Assembly: GCA_963855995.1 (NCBI GenBank)
Contig: OY979719.1
Location: forward strand, 2,170,001-2,234,000
Direction of reading: 5' to 3'
DNA from: Muricea muricata
Taxonomy: Eukaryota > Cnidaria > Anthozoa > Malacalcyonacea > Plexauridae
Length of the DNA: 64,000 bases
This document shows, piece after piece, positions 37,962 through 48,126 of this stretch. Under the pieces are notes generated by a model. It searched no databases. It was given only the letters and a program-made list of their open reading frames with translations, and had not been told where the DNA came from. The number at the start of each line of letters is the position of its first letter. Position 1 is the first letter of the stretch. The translations under genes and the position numbers were made by a program.

Positions 37962-38527
37962 GCCTCAGTCATTTGTAACCACGGCCCCCCACCCCCGGGA
38001 CATAGCGGGGAACTTAACACTAACCAAGTGTTAAAAACTGTTAATTTCCCCACCCCTGGTGCAAAGTTACTTGTTAAACCCCCAGTATGGCAGGGCCTCA
38101 AAACATCCAAATCAACCAGATCACACATTAATTTAAAACCGTATGAAATGTTAAAAATATTAAGCCAATATAACAAGAAAATAGTAACAGTTAATATAAC
38201 AAATATATAAAGCTCGTGTTTATAAATTGCGTTCAATCATGCATATCAAATTTCAAATAGATCTTTTAATATTGCTGAAATAAATAAGGTAAAACCTGAT
38301 TTAATGTATACCCACTGTAAGTTTATGAATTGCTAAGGATACATAAACATATTAAAAATCATAATTTCTACAATCCCGGTTTGATTCCCCGGTGTTAAAA
38401 TTCGTAGTTAATTCCACGGCACTACGGGGCATATTGCGCTGTTAAATGGCGTTGAATCCCCGTTATATTTTTGAACATCCCCGCTATGTCCCGGGGGGGG
38501 GGCCGTGGTTACAAATGACTGAGGCCT
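37962..38527. mobile_element. About 565-bp non-autonomous element with about 50-bp inverted termini
   Basis: GCCTCAGTCATTTGTAACCA, a C-rich run and CCCGGGACATAGCGGGG at the left are mirrored at the right (CCCCGCTATGTCCCGGG, a G-run, TGGTTACAAATGACTGAGGC). The interior is AT-rich without coding capacity. Type of DNA transposon unknown. Confidence 0.7.
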
Positions 38528-38871
38528 GCTGAGGCATTACAGTAATTCTACGGCAGTGCGTGGCGCGAGTCATGCGCGCGCGATTTATTTGTTATGCATG
38601 CATTTTCTCATCTCCCACGTGTGTGTATCCGCCATAGAACATCAAAGCGCCGGGAACGAGGCTAGTTGCACAATGTAAACAGCGCTAACAAAGCCAGCTT
38701 GATCTAACCACAGTGATCTAACTCAATGCAGTTAAGTAATGCGCATCTGAGTGTCTGCCAGTAATTGCCCAGACGCGAAGGCGCGTCTATAAATAGGTAT
38801 TTACATAATTTACATGTGAATAATGGGTGTTATAGTAAACGGTGACAAGTGTAACAGAGTAATGCGTAACG

Positions 38872-39312
38872 AGAAACAGCCTAACGGCATAAAAAATCTT
38901 TATTTTCTTTACTACAGGTAGAGATAATACATAATTTATCGAGAATCGATTTTTTTATAAATGAAGAACGAGGAATACGTTAGAAAACGGCTAAAGAAAT
39001 ACTACAGTCGATTTTCACAGAATTTTGCAAATTGCGTTGCGAAGTTGAAAGACCGCTGCGAAGTTGAAAGTTCATACAAAAACCAAAGCATTTGATTGGG
39101 TTATTTTAATTTATGGAGTAATCAGAGGCTTTCTTTACAAAACCACATGCAAACAGTCCAAGGAGATTCGGAATATTTTGGCAATGAACTGATCAGCTTT
39201 TCTCGAAACGCTTGTCTGACTATTGGCGTATTCTAACGTATTCCTCGTTCTTTATTTCCAAAAAGTCGACTCGAAATAAATGATAAATATTTTCCGTTAG
39301 GCTGTTCTTCAT
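38872..39312. mobile_element. Fold-back element, about 440 bp
   Basis: GAAACAGCCTAACGG and AAGAACGAGGAATACGTTAG on the left mirror CTAACGTATTCCTCGTTCTT and CCGTTAGGCTGTTC on the right. Confidence 0.55.
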
Positions 39313-39805
39313 GTTTACATACTGTTTAGTAGCACCCCATGTGAATGGACAGAAAAACATATTTTTAATATGCTATGCAAACAATGTTATTTTTTATGCA
39401 GACAACATAATACGTTGGGTTGAGTTTTTTTCATTTACGCGGTGTTTCCACAAAATATACTTTAAACAGACAAAAAAGACCTCATTTGTTCTAAGTAGCC
39501 TCTCAACATCCTGTATTATTATTTACTGAAAATATTTTAGGATCGTCGTAGGTAAATCGTCATATCCGCTTGGTAGTTGCTCAAATTTGGGGTTGAAAAT
39601 AAATAATTATGAGTCATTTCGTATTATATTGAAAACAAATATACGGCATTATGACTCATTTCGTCGTATATTGACTAAGCTCGTAATCTGACAATTGTTT
39701 TAAGAATATTTTTTCGAAGTCTGATTAGCTTATAAAAGTTTCCGAACAATTTCATGCTGTTCCATTATTAGCAGCTTAATTGTGTCTTAATTACTAGTAA
39801 CAAGC

Positions 39806-40590
39806 TTTTAAACTGAGTTTAAAATATTTTAAACTGGAAAACAATTCTATTGCGATTTGCGTTCAAGCTTGCGGCGTGCGGTTTCAAAACGTACGTTTTA
39901 CGTTTCAAAACGTACGTTTGCCGTTTCAAACGCACGTTTGCCGTTTCAAAACGTATTGTTTTTCCACGTGACATGTCATGTTTGGGCGATGAAATTGACA
40001 TGTTTTCGTGGTTGAAAAGGAATGTTTGGCTTTTATATACTATATTTACTATATAAAAGCCAAACATTCCGTTCGAAGCGCGAAAGAGTCAATTTCATTG
40101 TTAAAACTTAGCATGAGGCCTGTCAAAACTGTTTTGTTTGAAACGGCAAACGTACGTTTTGAAACGGCAAACGTGCGTTTTGAAACGTAAAACGTACGTT
40201 TTGAAACCGCACGCCGCAAGCTTGAACGCAAATCGCAATAGCACAGTTAGAAAGAGCTTCCTAAATTTTGTGAAATTCTGAAGTTTGGTTACAGAATTTT
40301 GAAAAATGTCGAAAATATAGTAATGTAAAGTTTGCGAATTTTCTATACTTTTGTATTACGCGGGAAAAAGCGTTACCACATTTCCACACAGTGATATAAC
40401 GCTTTTCCGTGCGTAATACAAAAGTATACAAAATTCGCTAACTTTACAGGACTATATTTTCCACATTTTACAATATTTTGCAACCAAACTTCACCATTTG
40501 ACTAAATTTAGGAAGCTCTTCCAACTGTGCTAAAATTGTTTTCCAACTTAAAAGTTTGTCTAATTGGGGAATGGTCCATTTAATGTAAAA
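39806..40590. mobile_element. Fold-back MITE, family B, interrupted by element C
   Basis: The right part 40242-40590 matches the 44248-44626 copy (GCACAGTTAGAAAGAGC, TTTTGTATTACGCGGGAAAA mirrored, AGTTTGTCTAATTGGGGAAT end). The left terminus (TTTTAAACTG, GGAAAACAATT) lies at 39806-39847, cut off from it by the element at 39848-40241. Confidence 0.6.
39848..40241. mobile_element. Fold-back element C with minisatellite arms
   Basis: TATTGCGATTTGCGTTCAAG and the CTTGCGGCGTGCGGTTTC that follows are perfectly mirrored at the right end. Each arm then carries three or four copies of a roughly 20-bp unit built on AAACGTACGTTTTGCCGTTTC. The centre has a further inverted pair, CCAAACATTCC/GGAATGTTTGG. 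It lies inside a family B MITE, so it is the younger insertion. Confidence 0.65.
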
Positions 40591-42049
40591 TTATTAGAAT
40601 AGTGTCAAAAATTATTATCAAGGGTGTATAAAAAACAGGTGATGTATAGTGCTTTCAATATTTAATCTACAGAAATCATTCTTTCATGGTCGGAAAAACC
40701 AGGCTTTTATCTTGTGACTGACAACATTTTTGTGAAATTTAAAGAAATATCGAGCAAATACGAATCCAATGAAAATAGCCAGTTCAACTCGCATTCAAAA
40801 CCTAAACGCCTTCAGTAAATAGTTCACACTTTTTGTTTCACAAGAATCAGTCACACCTTTCAAAGTGCTACTGTAAGTAATAATTTTTACACATAACGTT
40901 CCATAAACCAGAAATTACAAAAGAGGTCTTATAAGGCATCAAAAGAACACTAGTGGTTTTTCCGTGGTTTGTTTGTTTGTAAATATGGTATTTCTCTCTT
41001 CCACGACATTTGCATGATTAGCCAAAAGCTCGTAATAAATCAATATTTTTAAGGTCAGAGAGCGTTTTCAATTTTTCCATTTGAATGTAATATAACTGGC
41101 GAAATATTTTAACTAAACAAGCACCTAAACTGGCCGTTTTTTGTGCATTCCTGATTCCTGAACATGATGATATTAACATGATGATACTGATCTTGGTGGC
41201 ATCATAACCCTAACAAAGTCTTGTACCTCACTCCATTACGTTTGAACAGAAATAAGTTCGTAAAGATTCAATCCGATACAATCACCGGCACAACTTTGAC
41301 CACCCAGGCACTTACAAGCTCGCCATATGGAAAACCCGTAACAGGCCCTCTGTAATGCAACAAGTGTGATCTATGTAAAAACGTCCTGGTTAGCATTGTT
41401 TACTGTAAGCGTTCAGTGTTCCAACAAAGTGTTGCAACAGTGTGCTTATTCTGTGTCAGTGTAAAATAAGTGGGCGTGGTTTTCGGCACAGAAGATCGTC
41501 TGTACGACGTTGCAAAAATAGAGAAGCTGTTGATTATTGTATTATTAGTACAAAAGACAGAGAAATCGCGGCAGAATATTGGTATTATAATGGCTGGCAT
41601 AGGTATGCATCCTATATTTCCCATATGGAAAGAATAAATTGTACTGTCTTTTCAAATTGCATGGCGCCTATAATGACGGTCATTCGACGAACGTGCGACA
41701 AGACGTCCTAATGTTTATTTGACCCTGCAAGGTGGGACGAGACAATGAATTGTCGAGATCCATCCGGCCTGTGGCTGTGGTATAAATTTTCGCCTATATA
41801 GCTAGGCGAGACTCCAGGCAGGTGTTGCTGATTAGAACTTTGCTTACCTGTCATATAAAACGCTTTCCGCCTGGCCGGGAATCATAAAGTTTCCATAAAC
41901 ATGCCTTCTTTTCGATGAACATGTCACATTATGTGGCATGAAGTGTATTTTCTGTATATGAACACGCCATCTAACCTAGGCGTGTTTCTCGTCTATTATA
42001 AGTGGAATGAAAAACAGGTCAAACGTGGAACAAACAAGTCAACGAGCAT
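40591..42049. other. Intergenic stretch, no recognised gene
   Basis: About 1.45 kb. Open frames at 41400-41711 on both strands resemble nothing and have no splice support. The missing 5' exons of the + strand DUF4537-like gene may lie here or just downstream. Confidence 0.35.
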
Positions 42050-42320
42050 TCAGATAAAGCAAACAAGCCGCTTGGATACATCCGAGTATCGTCCTCGTAT
42101 ATCCACGACACTGCAGTCCGGCGCACACTTTATCTGGTTTTCACCTAGGATATGCAACACATATATGGGCTCCACATGTTTAATTAAACAAATTGAACAC
42201 ACACAGAGAAGGGCAACTAAATTCATCCTAAATTCGTTCTTTTTTACAGAATGTAACTATGTTCGTAGCCTTAAAGTCTTTGTGTTCCAATCTTGTGCTT
42301 CATGTAATTGTTCTACTGTT
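42050..42320 (+). pseudogene. Non-LTR retrotransposon fragment (end of reverse transcriptase)
   Basis: The + strand frame contains LIKQIEHTQRRATKFILN followed by RSLKV. The I-E-x-x-Q-R-R-A-T-K motif is typical of the RT thumb of CR1/L2/RTE-type LINEs. No catalytic motif or full frame remains. Confidence 0.6.
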
Positions 42321-43339
42321 AACATTTTCATGTTGTTTGTTATTAGTTAACTATATTATATTGTTATGTTTGTAATTTTAGCTTAGAATATCTGAGCATG
42401 TTTATATAGAACAAGTGCATGATCAATTTACGATGTTGTTGCGAAGCAGATTCGATCTCTTGCAATTATCAGTGTTTTGTTTTGTGTTAACACTTCATTT
42501 TTGGTGTTCCTAGGACAGGTAGACAGTGTGACTGATAATATAAGTTAAGTTTATATTGAGTGATTTCTTGAATCATAACTTAGAAAAATTGTTTACTGTT
42601 GTATCCTGCCTGTAATATTCCATATTATTTATTAATACTATATTGTTTAGAGGAATATGAAATGCTTACAATTGGAATGAAAGTTTGGGCTCAATGGTTC
42701 CAGGATATTTTTTACAAAGGTATCTGTATGTGTTAAAAATTTAAGAAAGTGATCACTACTTGTTACAATTTCACCATGATTTATCCGTTCATCTCCATAA
42801 AGAATTGCTTCGTGACGTCTCCATATCTCCCCCACATCTGCATTTATTACCCGCCCTTCAAACTAGTAAAACGGGACACTAGTGTGTGGGGAGGGGGGCT
42901 TACTTATTACTAATCCAGTGAATAAGACCCCTACTGCTCTACTACTGAGCTTTACGAAACAATTTTCCTTTATAATCCAAGTCCACACCCCCCTCTCCAC
43001 ACACCGATTTGATTACTCTCCAGTTATCAACCCTTGAGTCTGTTTTCCACTCGTTCGACGCAAAACAAACGTTCAGCAATGTGATTGGTTTGAGGAAACT
43101 CAAACTTTTTAACTGACCAATCACATTGTTGAGATTCCGTTTTCGCTCGGGAGGAGGTTCAGAAAATCATGTGTACTGTAAAATCTAAAAGTAGAATTAT
43201 AATATAGCATTTGTGAATCCTGAACGCTGATTGGTTTTAACTCATTTGGCATAACTCAATGTAAACACGGAAAATTTCCCGCCACTTGTAAACACGGAAA
43301 TTTTTCGTATCCTTTGGGCCTTTGACATTGCTATATTAT

Positions 43340-43460
43340 AAAACAAATATAAAACATCTTTTCCGTATTGATATACAGTTATATCAACACTCGTGGAAGT
43401 CGGGAAAATTTGTGTTGATAACTGTATATCAACACGGAAAATGTTTTATATTTGTTACAG
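43340..43460. repeat. Long hairpin
   Basis: CAAATATAAAACATCTTTTC, CGTATTGATATACAGTTAT and TCAACAC are mirrored on the right with about 50-bp arms and a short loop around 43400. Confidence 0.6.
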
Positions 43461-43504
43461 TAATTGTTAAGTGCTTCGTGGTTTTGCAGAGAGGTTTACA
43501 GTCG

Positions 43505-43785
43505 CAGCAATAGAAGCGTTCCGAAATATTTGACCAATTCATTTGCTCAAGTTTAGCAGTTCTTCTGATCAATTCCTCCAGTTATTCCTCAATGCTGACA
43601 ACCTTCTGTTTATTGACCGTATTGGCCAATTAGAATGCTCACGAATAGATATAGCATTCTGATTAGTCAATTAACAGGAAGTTGTGAACTATCAAGGAAC
43701 TTTTCAAAATTTTGAGGAATTGATCAGAGGAACTCGTAAGCTTGTGCAAATATTTTTGGAACGTTTCTATTGCCGCGATGTTTTT
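43505..43785. mobile_element. Fold-back MITE, family A, full copy
   Basis: GCAATAGAAGCGTTCCGAAA and TTTGGAACGTTTCTATTGC are the mirrored ends. The central CTTCTGTTTATTGAC/TCAATTAACAGGAAG pair matches the 5931 copy. Confidence 0.7.
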
Positions 43786-43881
43786 TATCCAGAAAGTGCG
43801 CGATAATTCCCGTTGTAATTATCCACAAGTTAACATGTTACATTGACATGAAAATAAATTAAATAATGCCTTTTTAATTAG

Positions 43882-46000
43882 GTGAAGTAAACGAAATAAA
43901 TAAAGAACTGCAAACAATCAAAGTCTTGTTTGAAGACGGTGGTGAAAAATATTTTGAAAGCGATTTCTTACAAGTCGTTATTGATAAGGAAATAAATATA
44001 AACGAGTGGCAAACACTCAAAAAAGGTGATGTGATGTTGACGAAGATACGCGACAGCACAGCCATGGCTAAAGGTGTGTCAGTTTTGTTTTTAACCCTTG
44101 GTGTAACAATAAAATAAGGTGAGCCTAGTTGCCCCTGGCCCAAGGGGCTAAAACCCTCTCGACTTTTTCTCCTCGTTAAAAATTTTTTGATCTTGTAGTA
44201 ACACTTCCGGATAATATTGCATGCCTCGTGAAACCATCATGTAGTGGAATGGACCATTCCCCAATTAAACAAACTTTTAAGTTCGAAAACAATATTAGCA
44301 CAGTTGGAAAGAGCTTTCTAAATTTAGTGAAATTGTGAAGTTTGGTTGTAAAATGTGGAAAATATAGTCCTGTAAAGTTTGCAAATTTTGTATACTTTTG
44401 TATTACGAACAGAAAAGCGTTACCACTATGGGGAAATGTGGTAACGCTTTTTCCCGCGCAATACAAAAGTATACAAAATTCGCAAACTTTACATTACTAT
44501 ATTTTCGACATTTTACAATATTTTAGAACCAAATTTCACAATTTCACTAAATTTACGAAGCTCTTTCCAGCTGTGCTTAAATTGTTTTTAAATTTAAAAG
44601 TTTGTCTAATTGGGGAATGGTGCATTACATAGAAAAGAAAAAGTTTGAAAGCTGCATTGAACCTTTGCGACGAAGTATTTCCCGAGATTTCACTGCATGC
44701 TTTGCGGGCCCCTACATTGTTTGTAGAGTTTTCAAAGGAGTCACGCCCTGAATCGAGGCAAACTGCGAATTTCAACCTTCTATGATTAAGTTAACGTTTT
44801 AAAAAAACAAGATCACACTTCTATTTGTATTTTTCTCCAGGTATTTTGGAAAACGTCGGTAAGCTTTTCTTCACCTTGCGTCTTTCGGACAACACCATCG
44901 TACGGCGCCGGTCGTCTTCATTGAGAATGTTCAGGCCGTTCAAAGTTGCCGTCCTCACAACAACACCGCCGATAACATCTTCCAACACTTCACTCTGTGA
45001 TGTTTTTAACTCCGACTTTCTAATTGATGTTAAAGGTCAGTTCTCGGGGTAGCAGTCAGTGTAAACTTTATAAGTATATCCCTTTTTGAAATTAAGTTGT
45101 ATAGCTATCAAATAGAAAGCACTAGTTGTCATATAGAAATCCATTTTTGATCCAAATTACCAAATTTCTCATCAAAATATAATTTACTCAGTGTTCCTAA
45201 ATTTATGGCAGACTTATAATTTTCTTTATTAAAGACAGTTACTAAGTTTCAACAACTTTCACAAAGGAAAACAAAAGATATGAGTGATTGAGGCGGATGT
45301 AACAACCTAGCTTGGCTAGCTGATAAACGATTAAACGTTGGAACCAACGTTGAAAAAAATTGAAAATGCAAATTGGTTTGACGTTACTTTCCCGAGGTTG
45401 AACCAACGTTACGTTGTCAATCTTCTCAACCATGTTTCGACGTTGAAACGACGTTGGGGCAACGTTGAGATTATAAGTGAAATCGACGTCATAAAATAAA
45501 CAATGACGTTACATCGAAGTCTGTTTGCAAATCTTGAAACAACGTTTGTAAAGCAACGTCTCAATAACATTGACATGGTGACAACATGCTGTGCCCGCTG
45601 GGGGGGGGGGGGGGAGGGGGGAATAGTGGTCGCTAGAGGGGCCAACATGGACTTCTGTTTTGTTGTCTTTTATTTAGTCGAACAAAAACTTGAAGACAGT
45701 GTCGTGGTGGTGAAAACTGTACCGTCAAAACTAACAAATTCTGATCCGTTTGGGCCTATTACGCCTGCGGAGAATGTTGATACATTGCCATCGCCCGAAG
45801 TTTTGTGGGGGCGAGAGGATTTGATGGATTTCAGCGAATCTCCAGTTGTGAGCAGTGGCAATAATTCCGAAATAACAATTGGGTTGTCGCTCGACCCATT
45901 AAATTGTCAGTGTTTGATACCGATCGATTCCTCGACGCCTTGGCAAAATGAGCATGCAGAATCCTCGCTCCATGATAGTTCTTTAAGTGTTGAGTTTTAA
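43882..46000 (+). CDS. Second DUF4537-like (Tudor-like) protein, 5' exons unresolved
   Basis: Three exons, 43882-44073, 44841-45035 and 45678-46000 (stop TAA), all entered in phase 1. Exon sizes (192, 195) and phase echo exons 3 and 4 of the minus-strand gene (186, 126). EVNEINKELQTIKVLFEDGG and LKKGDVMLTKIRDSTAMAKG have the same barrel-linker-barrel layout, then GKLFFTLRLSDNTIVRRRSS. The acidic C-terminus ends SSLHDSSLSVEF. The start, including an exon equivalent to the VGKRVLASWNCNG segment, was not found in 40.6-43.9 kb. About 235 residues are visible. Family assignment is inferred from the pattern and from the neighbouring gene. Confidence 0.6.
44248..44626. mobile_element. Fold-back MITE, family B, best-preserved copy (intronic)
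   Basis: AATGGACCATTCCCCAATTA and its inverse TAATTGGGGAATGGTGCATT form the ends. Arms of about 185 bp meet near 44435 around GTGGTAACGC. Confidence 0.8.
45122..45295 (+). repeat. Dispersed repeat, copy 2
   Basis: Same unknown family as 19818-19998, same orientation, also intronic. Confidence 0.5.
45328..45570. repeat. Degenerate AACGTT-rich array
   Basis: Many spaced copies of AACGTTG, GACGTTG, CAACGTT and ACGTTAC. Both strands look alike because the core is palindromic. Followed by a G-run at 45600. Confidence 0.55.
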
Positions 46001-46146
46001 AGAAACTATGTAACAGAATTTTGAAATTTATTTTTTTTTGTGTATAAAAGATGTAAATGTATAACTGACTGCTAAGTTCTGTCATGCGGGGGTAGTATAT
46101 GTGGTATAGGTTTAATCGTCCCTTGACTCGCAAAATCGGACAAGAA

Positions 46147-46179
46147 ATATATATATATATATATATAAATATATATATA
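46147..46179. repeat. (TA)n microsatellite
   Basis: About 16 TA units with one interruption, just left of the hammerhead inverted repeat. Confidence 0.8.
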
Positions 46180-46318
46180 GATAAATATAGTGATAGAAAC
46201 TATCGTGAGGATAGAATTTAGCGCATAGAAAATCGTACGGATAGAGTGCTCAATGCGTACGCAGAGCGGTATAACATGCACTAAGATAAGAAACACAAGT
46301 TACTTCATCGAAATTTTA

Positions 46319-46376
46319 TTTACTACAGAGCTGTTTCGTATGGCAAGTGTTGATCTTGCCACACTCATCAGGTAAA
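46319..46376 (-). ncRNA. Type I hammerhead ribozyme (minus strand)
   Basis: Reading the minus strand: stem I 5' TTTAC (46376-46372), core CTGATGA (46371-46365), stem II with 10-bp arms GTGTGGCAAG and CTTGCCATAC around a 7-nt loop (46364-46338, one G-U pair), core GAAA (46337-46334), stem III CAG-CT-CTG (46333-46326), UA with predicted cleavage after 46324, stem I 3' GTAAA (46323-46319). All invariant core bases are present. Confidence 0.8.
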
Positions 46377-46396
46377 ATCATAATTATTTATTTAAA

Positions 46397-46452
46397 TTCA
46401 CCTGATGAGTGTGGCAAGCTCTGCTTGTCAGACGAAACAAATTTGTAGTGAA
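46397..46452 (+). ncRNA. Type I hammerhead ribozyme (plus strand)
   Basis: Stem I 5' TTCAC (46397-46401), core CTGATGA (46402-46408), stem II GTGTGGCAAGC/GCTTGTCAGAC with a TCT loop and one mismatch (46409-46433), core GAAA (46434-46437), stem III CAAA/TTTG with no loop (46438-46445), UA with predicted cleavage after 46447, stem I 3' GTGAA (46448-46452). A loopless stem III is typical of retroelement hammerheads that work best as dimers. Confidence 0.82.
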
Positions 46453-46555
46453 ATAAAATTCATATGAAGTAACCAATTGGTTGTCCTTTATTAGCTCCAC
46501 TTCGGTATTGAGCACTCTATTCATTCAATGATTCTAAATTCGATACTTGTGTATT

Positions 46556-47424
46556 CGATGACCAGTGGAGGTACTTTTAGAATTATTATTGCTTACCAGG
46601 AATCCATCCAATTGCTAGTTTTGAAGATATATGGCAAAGCAAACTTTCTCAAAATGTTGATAGACGTTGATCATGACAATTTACGAACAGTTCTCCTTCA
46701 AACGCCTAATACCTCCCATTCTTATCCATCTTAGAAGTCCAGAATCCCACTTTTCTTCCGTTCCATGTATTCTTTGAAAAATCCTTTAACTATGACACCA
46801 AGTTCGTTTATTTTCTAACTAAAACATTCTCTTGTTGTTACCTATGCTGTTTTTGGTTAAAGAATGTCGTTTCCACTTCCAATTAAGTTAAAAACGACGT
46901 CTTATCGTGTTATCATATTTTTAAAACTAATAGCGTGGTCCGCCTGAAATATGGAACAACGCCATACATTTTCAGTCATGTGACTAACATCAAATACCAA
47001 CATCGTAAAGATCTTCTCACAACTTTGTTTTGATGTTCGTAAGTTTTAATGAATAGCAATGCTCATTTTTGAACACGTACGGCATAAAAATCTTATAAAA
47101 CTAATGTTGGTCGCAGTGTATGTAAACTTGACTGATATCAAAAAGTTAAATGTACCTTTTTGTAATAATTTGTGATGTAGTGGTAATTTTCTTCTGTTTT
47201 GCCATTTAGTAAATAATAAAATACTTATTCCCCCCCCTCGACATGCCTGGGGTCCACAAAACATACTTTTTCCCGAGGGACACAGTCAATACGTGAGCAT
47301 TAAATAACCCACAAGCTAAGAAATTCTAAAGCAATATAAGTTAACAAGAAATATTTCTGTATCCACAACGGTTTTAAAAAGTGCGAGTGGGCAATGAGAA
47401 ACAACATGCACCAGCAAAACGTAC
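46556..47424. other. Intergenic stretch, no recognised gene
   Basis: No exon or RNA gene is recognised. A C-run lies at 47230. Confidence 0.35.
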
Positions 47425-47763
47425 CTCTGCATCACAGTCAGAAGTTAAATCAACAACTTCATAGTTATCTTTGCCACTATTACTGTCACTATCATTAACG
47501 TCATGGTTTTCGTGTTGATCATCATTGACGTTATGGTTTTGGTGTTCATCATTATTAACGTCATGGTCTTGGTGTTCATCATCATTGACGTCATGGTCTT
47601 GGTGTTCATCACCAATGACGTCATGGTCTTGGTGTTCATCATCAATGACGTCAGTCTTGGTGTTCGTCATTATTAACGTCATGGCCTTGGTGTTCATCAT
47701 CATTGACATCATGGTCTTGGTGTTCATCACCAATGACGTCATGGTCTTGGTGTTCATCATCAA
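47425..47763 (-). CDS. Possible acidic-repeat exon ending in a SUMO-interaction-like motif
   Basis: The minus-strand frame of the minisatellite reads as decapeptide repeats (DEHQDHDVND with variants) and, past the array, continues uniquely as DSDSNSGKDNYEVVDLTSDCD to a plausible donor GAG|GTACG at 47425. VVDLTSD fits a SUMO-interacting motif. Against it: all frames are open in a 30-bp array, 2-nt deletions switch the peptide frame twice (near 47655 and 47775), and no partner exon was found. It may be an exon of an unrecognised gene or chance. Confidence 0.3.
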
Positions 47764-48055
47764 TGACGTCAGTTTTGGTGTTCGTCATTATTAACGTCAT
47801 GGTCTTTGTGTGCATCATCATTGACGTCATGGTCTTGGTGTTCATCATCAATGACGTCATGGTCTTGGTGTTTATCATCATTGACGTCATGGTCTTGGTG
47901 TTCATTATCAATGACGTTATTGTCTTGGTGTTCATCATCAATGACGTCATGATTTTGGTGTTCATCATCATTAACGTCGTGGTTTTGCTGTTCATCATCA
48001 TTGATATCATGGTCTTGGTCTGGTCTTTCTGGTCTTGGTGTTCATCATCAACATG
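47495..48055. repeat. 30-bp minisatellite with CRE-type sites
   Basis: About 19 tandem units of the form CAATGACGTCATGGTCTTGG plus TGTTCATCAT. I count nine perfect TGACGTCA octamers. A four-unit block is itself duplicated (higher-order repeat of about 118 bp, each with the same 2-nt deletion). The array ends about 70 bp before the POLR2I start codon. Confidence 0.85.
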
Positions 48056-48126
48056 ATGTCGAAAAATCGGCGACACTTTTGGCGGCTTTTGTACTCGGAA
48101 AAAATATACGAGTCGCATATTCAAAA

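Larger units (their letters stand above)
46205..46555. mobile_element. Inverted repeat resembling a pair of Penelope-like/retrozyme terminal repeats
   Basis: The two arms (about 46205-46376 and 46397-46555) are inverse, diverged copies: each runs hammerhead, AATAAAATT, TGAAGTAAC, then ATTGAGCACTCTAT and a TCTAAATTC-like end. They meet head to head with a spacer of about 20 bp. Type I hammerheads inside short LTR-like repeats are known from Penelope-like elements and animal retrozymes. No reverse transcriptase is seen nearby, so this would be a non-autonomous or solo remnant. Confidence 0.6.

Noticed and set aside
42647..42835. Minus-strand frame with EAILYGDERINHGEIV
   Set aside because: Looks protein-like but has no recognised family or splice support and may belong to the decayed LINE nearby.
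46000..47400. A Penelope reverse transcriptase beside the hammerheads
   Set aside because: No RT or GIY-YIG motif could be read in any frame. The only RT traces (42.1 and 50-52 kb) are LINE-type.
47525..48056. Long plus- and minus-strand frames (Met/Val/Ile-rich) in the minisatellite
   Set aside because: A 30-bp unit free of stops keeps all frames open. Only the minus-strand frame that runs into unique sequence was kept, at low confidence.
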